Source of the DNA: CAZCDS01 sp964497585
GTDB lineage: Bacteria > Desulfobacterota > Desulfomonilia > Desulfomonilales > Desulfomonilaceae
DNA: 64,000 bases
Assembly (NCBI GenBank): GCA_964497585.1
Contig: CAZCDS010000025.1
Location: forward strand, 21,790 to 85,789
Direction: 5' to 3'
The position numbers were made by a program, and so were the translations under genes. Position 1 is the stretch's first letter, and each line of letters begins with the position of its first letter. The notes under the pieces are model-generated. The model made no database searches, had not been told where the DNA came from, and worked only from the letters and a program-made list of their open reading frames with translations. Of the stretch, positions 60,389 through 64,000 are shown piece by piece.

Positions 60389-62902
60389 ATGAAAAATCCG
60401 GACAGGTTCAGGAGCAGTGTGATGTTGGTGGGGTTGTGGTCGCTACTGATCGTCTTCGTGGTGATCCCGGCTGCAGCCTTCGCAGCTCATGACATCGTAT
60501 CTTCCCTCGACAGGGACATGGCCTCTCTCAGAGCGGAGATCAAGGCTGCCCAGAGGAGTCTGGCAAAATCGGGTCCACGGGTCAAACCGCCTCGAAGCCG
60601 TGGACGCGAAGTCAAGCCGCGAATGGCCAGACCGGGAACAAAACCCCAAATGGCCAGACCGACGGTCAAGCCACGAAAGCGTGAACTCCCCCTTTCCGTC
60701 GGCAAGATGCACAAGCAGGTCAATTCCCTGTCTCGAACCGTGTCCGAGGCGGCAAAGACATGCCGCCCCTGCAAAGCTCCCCGACAACTGACGAGGAATA
60801 TCAAAGACCTGGACGTCTCCGTCGACGCCCTCGTGCAGGCGAAAAAGGTGGGAGACAAGCGCCGTGCAGAGAAGATCCTGCGTGGTATGTCCGCGACTCT
60901 TGTCAGGATGAAAAGGCCAGTCAAACTTCTGGCATCCGAGATGAAAAAACAGCTCAAGCCTGGGTTGGCCCGCCCTCCGATTGGACAGAAACCAGGCCGT
61001 CAACCTATGAAACCGGGAAGACCCGGCGTAGGCAAGAAGCCGGTTGTCAGTTCCTCCAATATTCGAGATTTGCATCTCAAGGTCGGCAAGACTTCAAAGA
61101 TAGTGCTCAAGGGGAAGAATTTGGATCAATTTGTACGAGCGCGGGTGATATTGGACAACAAGCCTGCGAAAGACATAGACGTTAGAATTAGATCGAAATC
61201 AAAGAAATCATTGGAGCTCATCATAAGAGTGAAGGCAAAAGCGCAAGCCGGCGCCTACCAACTGCAACTTGCGAATTCCAATGCAGAGTTGATGGTAGTC
61301 CCTCAAGTGAACATGATTTGGCGCCCACTCTTCGATGCAGGCACAAGTGCAGATCCCACCAAGATTGAAAGCGCCTTTTTTACCCCGAGCGAAATAAAGA
61401 GCGGTGAATCGACCACCCTGACCATCGTCCTTGACCATCCGGCCAAGGATTCCGGAGAAATCATAGAAATCGCGCGGGACCGCTATGATCTATGGGAGCG
61501 GCTGCCGGAACGAGCCACTGTCCCGGCGGGGAAGCGCAGAGCAAGCGTCAGTCTGACGACCAACGGATCGCGGCAATCCACGCCCGCTACTCAAGGCTAT
61601 GCAGTTACTCTTGATTACAAAGGTAAACTCATGGCCCCCTCAGTACGCGTCACGGACATCCAACCGCCCCCATCTGATCCCTGTAATTCGTATACGTTTA
61701 CCGTCAATCCGAATAGCGTGAATGCTGGGGGAGAGGCAATCGGGACCATTGAACTAGGATGTCCTGCGCCGGCCGGTGGGGCTGAAGTGGGAATTGCCGT
61801 TCCAGGGTTTCCGTCCTCCATCCAATCCATTCCGGATAAGATCGTGGTGCCAGCAGGCCAGAAGGAAAAGACTTTTGCAATCGCCACCAATCCTTCGTTC
61901 ACAATGGATGTGACCGCCGTCATAGAAGCGCGCTATCGAGGCCCGCACCAGACGGCGCGCCTGAATATCAGATGTGCAAAAGTCGCCAGTGTCACTCTCC
62001 CCTCAGATACCATTGTAGGAGGGCAAAGCATGACAGGCACTGTTACGCTGGACAAAGAAGCACCTCCAGGTGGTTTCACGGTTCGTTTGGAAAGAGATGT
62101 CGATTCGGACAGTCCACCACATTTGCTGAAGGTGGCGCCCGAGAATCTCCTCATTCCTGCCGGTCAAAGAGAAGGTTCCTTTACGATCACGACCAAAGAA
62201 GTGGATAAACATTACGGATACGGGATACACGCATGGGGCAACGGCTACGCGTATAACCACGTCTCCCTTTGGCCGGTTGTGGGGGTCACCGCTCTAACCA
62301 CATACCGTCCGGGCGAACCTGACCTCCATCCTCCTCCTGCAGACGGCCGAAACGGGGCGACAGTTCCAGTCTATGTGAACCTCAACTACATGCCTCCAAA
62401 GGCCGGGTTCACCGTGAACCTTTCTAAAGGCTCCAATGATGCTGAAATGCTGAAGGCTGTGTCGATTCCAAGTACCTTCACGGTTCCTCACCCAAAGAGA
62501 TTTGCCGCTTTTGAGGCGATAACGACACCGGTTTCAAAAGAAGGGGGCGTATGGATTACTGCAAGAGGAGTCAGCACGGTGATTCGTTTCGCTCTCCCTC
62601 CGCCGCTGTCGGGCATACACAGCGACTTCCCTTCCATAACCGGCGGGAGCACGATAAGAGCCTCTGTCTGGCTGAGCAAAGTGAGCGAGGTGGGTGCCAT
62701 CGATATCAATCTCTCTAGCAGCGATCCCACAGTTGCCCGTGTGCCTGCAACCGTGACTGTTCCAGGAACTGGAAACACGCCGGATTGGGGTTTTTTCCAT
62801 ATTGAAACAATGCGGGTTCCGAACAGTAAAACAGTTACCATAACTGCTACGGATGGAAAAGTGACAAAGACGCTTAAGCTAACGGTCAGTCCCGGGTCCT
62901 AA
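60389..62902 (+). CDS. Large secreted helical array protein 3 with beta-sandwich repeats
   Basis: 837 residues; GGGGGGTG site. Signal (~1-33), helical domain (~34-190) with ELPLSVGKMHKQVNSLSRTVSEAAKTCRPCKAPRQL including the CxxC, and the AKKVGDKRRAEKILRGM stretch. Then a short IPT/TIG-like unit (~225-310; LHLKVGKTSKIVLKGKNL), then about five Ig-like sandwich repeats of ~95-105 residues, each with PAGxxxxxFxIxT-type turns. These repeats suggest a long surface stalk that may bind a polymer or another cell. No sortase or anchoring signal seen. Confidence 0.72.
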   Translation: MKNPDRFRSSVMLVGLWSLLIVFVVIPAAAFAAHDIVSSLDRDMASLRAEIKAAQRSLAKSGPRVKPPRSRGREVKPRMARPGTKPQMARPTVKPRKRELPLSVGKMHKQVNSLSRTVSEAAKTCRPCKAPRQLTRNIKDLDVSVDALVQAKKVGDKRRAEKILRGMSATLVRMKRPVKLLASEMKKQLKPGLARPPIGQKPGRQPMKPGRPGVGKKPVVSSSNIRDLHLKVGKTSKIVLKGKNLDQFVRARVILDNKPAKDIDVRIRSKSKKSLELIIRVKAKAQAGAYQLQLANSNAELMVVPQVNMIWRPLFDAGTSADPTKIESAFFTPSEIKSGESTTLTIVLDHPAKDSGEIIEIARDRYDLWERLPERATVPAGKRRASVSLTTNGSRQSTPATQGYAVTLDYKGKLMAPSVRVTDIQPPPSDPCNSYTFTVNPNSVNAGGEAIGTIELGCPAPAGGAEVGIAVPGFPSSIQSIPDKIVVPAGQKEKTFAIATNPSFTMDVTAVIEARYRGPHQTARLNIRCAKVASVTLPSDTIVGGQSMTGTVTLDKEAPPGGFTVRLERDVDSDSPPHLLKVAPENLLIPAGQREGSFTITTKEVDKHYGYGIHAWGNGYAYNHVSLWPVVGVTALTTYRPGEPDLHPPPADGRNGATVPVYVNLNYMPPKAGFTVNLSKGSNDAEMLKAVSIPSTFTVPHPKRFAAFEAITTPVSKEGGVWITARGVSTVIRFALPPPLSGIHSDFPSITGGSTIRASVWLSKVSEVGAIDINLSSSDPTVARVPATVTVPGTGNTPDWGFFHIETMRVPNSKTVTITATDGKVTKTLKLTVSPGS

Positions 62903-63134
62903 TCGTTTGATGGCCATCCCCCTGGTTTTGGTTAATTTCGGCTTTGTTGCGGCCTTGTGGCTTATTTCCAGGAGGCTGGTGAGCAACCCTAAGTGTTTTC
63001 TGCATTGAAATCGGCGCATATGGACTTGCCGTGCTACGTCCCTGGCAAGATCACTCCATTATGTTCCTATACCGTTTTCATGCAGGACACGGTACTGGTT
63101 ACCAAAGAACAATTCATCAGAAGGAAGGCAACCC

Positions 63135-63878
63135 ATGACAATTTCAACGAGATTGAGCAGACTTTCAGGTTATGCAGCGCGTTGGTTCCTGGTAATTCCT
63201 TTCGTCACGATCTCTCTGACAGCCTTTGGAGCGAATGATCTTGCCCCTCGACTCAACGGAGACTTCACTCTTCTCGAGAAAGAGGCAAAGGCTCCCCGCG
63301 CCGATCTGACGAGAACCAACCTGGCAATGAACGGTGCAAGACCACGACGACTCAAGGCGGCGGCCAAGCCTTCAGCGCGGGAACTCCCCATTCCCCTAGG
63401 CAAGATGGAGAAGCAGTTGCGTTCTCTCTCACGGACGGTGGGCATGGTGGAAGAAGCCTGCCCCAGATGCCGCAGCGCTCGAGAAATGGCAAGAAGGGTC
63501 AAGGCGTTGACCGGCTCTGTCAAGGCCCTGGCGCAGGCCAAGAATAGGAGGGATAGGCCTGAGGCCGTGAAGATTCTGCACAAGATGTGCGGCACCCTGG
63601 GAACGATTGAAAATCACATAGGTCGCCTGGCTTCCGAGATGCGAAAACAAATCCAACCCAAGCCTGGCCGGGGAAAGATCAAACGTATGTCCCAATCCGG
63701 CAAACCGCTTGGCGCGTCTCAACTCAGGAGAACCTCAGGAGTCGGTGATGATGCGCAGCTGGGCCGTGTGGACATTCAGGACATGTTGCAGAAACAACAA
63801 CAACTTATACAAGCCTTAAGCAACATATCCAAGCTGATGCACGACACTGCTATGGCAATCATTAGGAAAATCCGCTGA
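63135..63878 (+). CDS. Secreted helical array protein 4 (CxxC)
   Basis: 247 residues; GAAGGCAACCC upstream. Signal-like helix (~10-33), then the array domain: ELPIPLGKMEKQLRSLSRTVGMVEEACPRCRSAREMARR with CxxC, QAKNRRDRPEAVKILHKM, and HIGRLASEMRKQIQPKPG. Ends in a helical tail rich in Gln and Met (MLQKQQQLIQALSNISKLMHDTAMAIIRKIR), instead of the beta domains of proteins 2 and 3. The last gene of the array. Confidence 0.72.
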   Translation: MTISTRLSRLSGYAARWFLVIPFVTISLTAFGANDLAPRLNGDFTLLEKEAKAPRADLTRTNLAMNGARPRRLKAAAKPSARELPIPLGKMEKQLRSLSRTVGMVEEACPRCRSAREMARRVKALTGSVKALAQAKNRRDRPEAVKILHKMCGTLGTIENHIGRLASEMRKQIQPKPGRGKIKRMSQSGKPLGASQLRRTSGVGDDAQLGRVDIQDMLQKQQQLIQALSNISKLMHDTAMAIIRKIR

Positions 63879-64000
63879 CCCAGGAAGGCTTTCGCCTAAC
63901 AGTTTGCGAGCGGATGAGAGTACAGTATGCGCGAATCTCGTTTGATGTTTTAGTTAAGACTTCATCTGACATTTCTGCTATAAGCAGTCGGAATTTTGAA

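Noticed and set aside
1..64000. tRNA, rRNA, CRISPR arrays, insertion sequences or phage genes
   Set aside because: Looked for TpsiC-loop-like sequences, regularly spaced repeats and transposase or integrase motifs; none were convincing.

Overview
The window looks like a chromosomal segment of a strictly anaerobic, GC-rich Desulfobacterota (deltaproteobacterial) organism, most plausibly of the Desulfomonile/Syntrophobacter type. This is inferred from gene content: class III (c3-like) tetraheme cytochrome, a heptaheme-c/cytochrome-b fusion, a hydrogenase maturation protease, the selenium-associated TusA-DsrE fusion YedF, a benzoyl-CoA-reductase-like subunit, FmdB, DUF4178/DUF350 proteins and many lipoproteins and secreted proteins. 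No similarity search was possible, so the taxonomic call is an inference. I saw no rRNA, tRNA, CRISPR array, phage or insertion sequence.

Layout. 1-1.4 kb: a truncated secreted protein and an outer-membrane barrel (minus strand). 1.7-7.6 kb: housekeeping run valS, birA, a DUF1189-like protein, a DUF2065-like protein and queA. 8-10.2 kb: an exported Ala-rich protein and a membrane-anchored SGNH hydrolase. 10.4-13.2 kb: a saccharopine-dehydrogenase-like plus class III aminotransferase pair behind a long leader. 13.4-20 kb: ATP-grasp CoA-ligase subunit, EF-hand protein, NapH-like ferredoxin, gmk, a lone BcrB/HgdB-type subunit. 18.5-22.7 kb (minus): a compact cluster of a DUF4178 zinc-ribbon membrane protein, a tiny membrane protein, a DUF350 protein and a membrane-fused spermidine-synthase-like enzyme. 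22.8-27.7 kb: proC, yedF, the SOS pair lexA-dinB with a candidate operator, a lipoprotein and fmdB. 28.7-33 kb: rimI overlapping an exported pcm, then a second, motif-degenerate spermidine-synthase-like membrane protein. 33.3-39.7 kb: glucan phosphorylase, 6-phosphogluconolactonase, TPR protein, nitroreductase. 40-44 kb: a decayed PHP-domain gene, an MBL lactonase-like enzyme, a Cys-rich protein and dnaJ.

44.3-53.8 kb is the most distinctive metabolic block: four tandem copies of a cobalamin-binding radical SAM protein (HpnP/DUF4070-like architecture), one of them a pseudogene that has lost its radical SAM core. The last two intact copies overlap by 4 bp and run directly into a hydrogenase maturation protease, a tetraheme c3-type cytochrome and then a heptaheme-c/cytochrome-b membrane protein, each of the last two followed by a clear terminator.

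54-56.5 kb carries a large porin-like barrel. 57.7-63.9 kb carries four tandem paralogous exported proteins. They share an N-terminal export signal and a basic helical domain, with a CxxC in three of the four, but have very different C-termini: none, one Ig-like domain with a calcium-loop-like tail, or about five beta-sandwich repeats. A roughly 60-bp block is conserved upstream of two of them. I regard this array, the DUF4178/DUF350/spermidine-synthase-like cluster and the radical SAM array as the three best candidates for an under-described system. A dispersed intergenic hairpin repeat (three clear copies) is another novelty.
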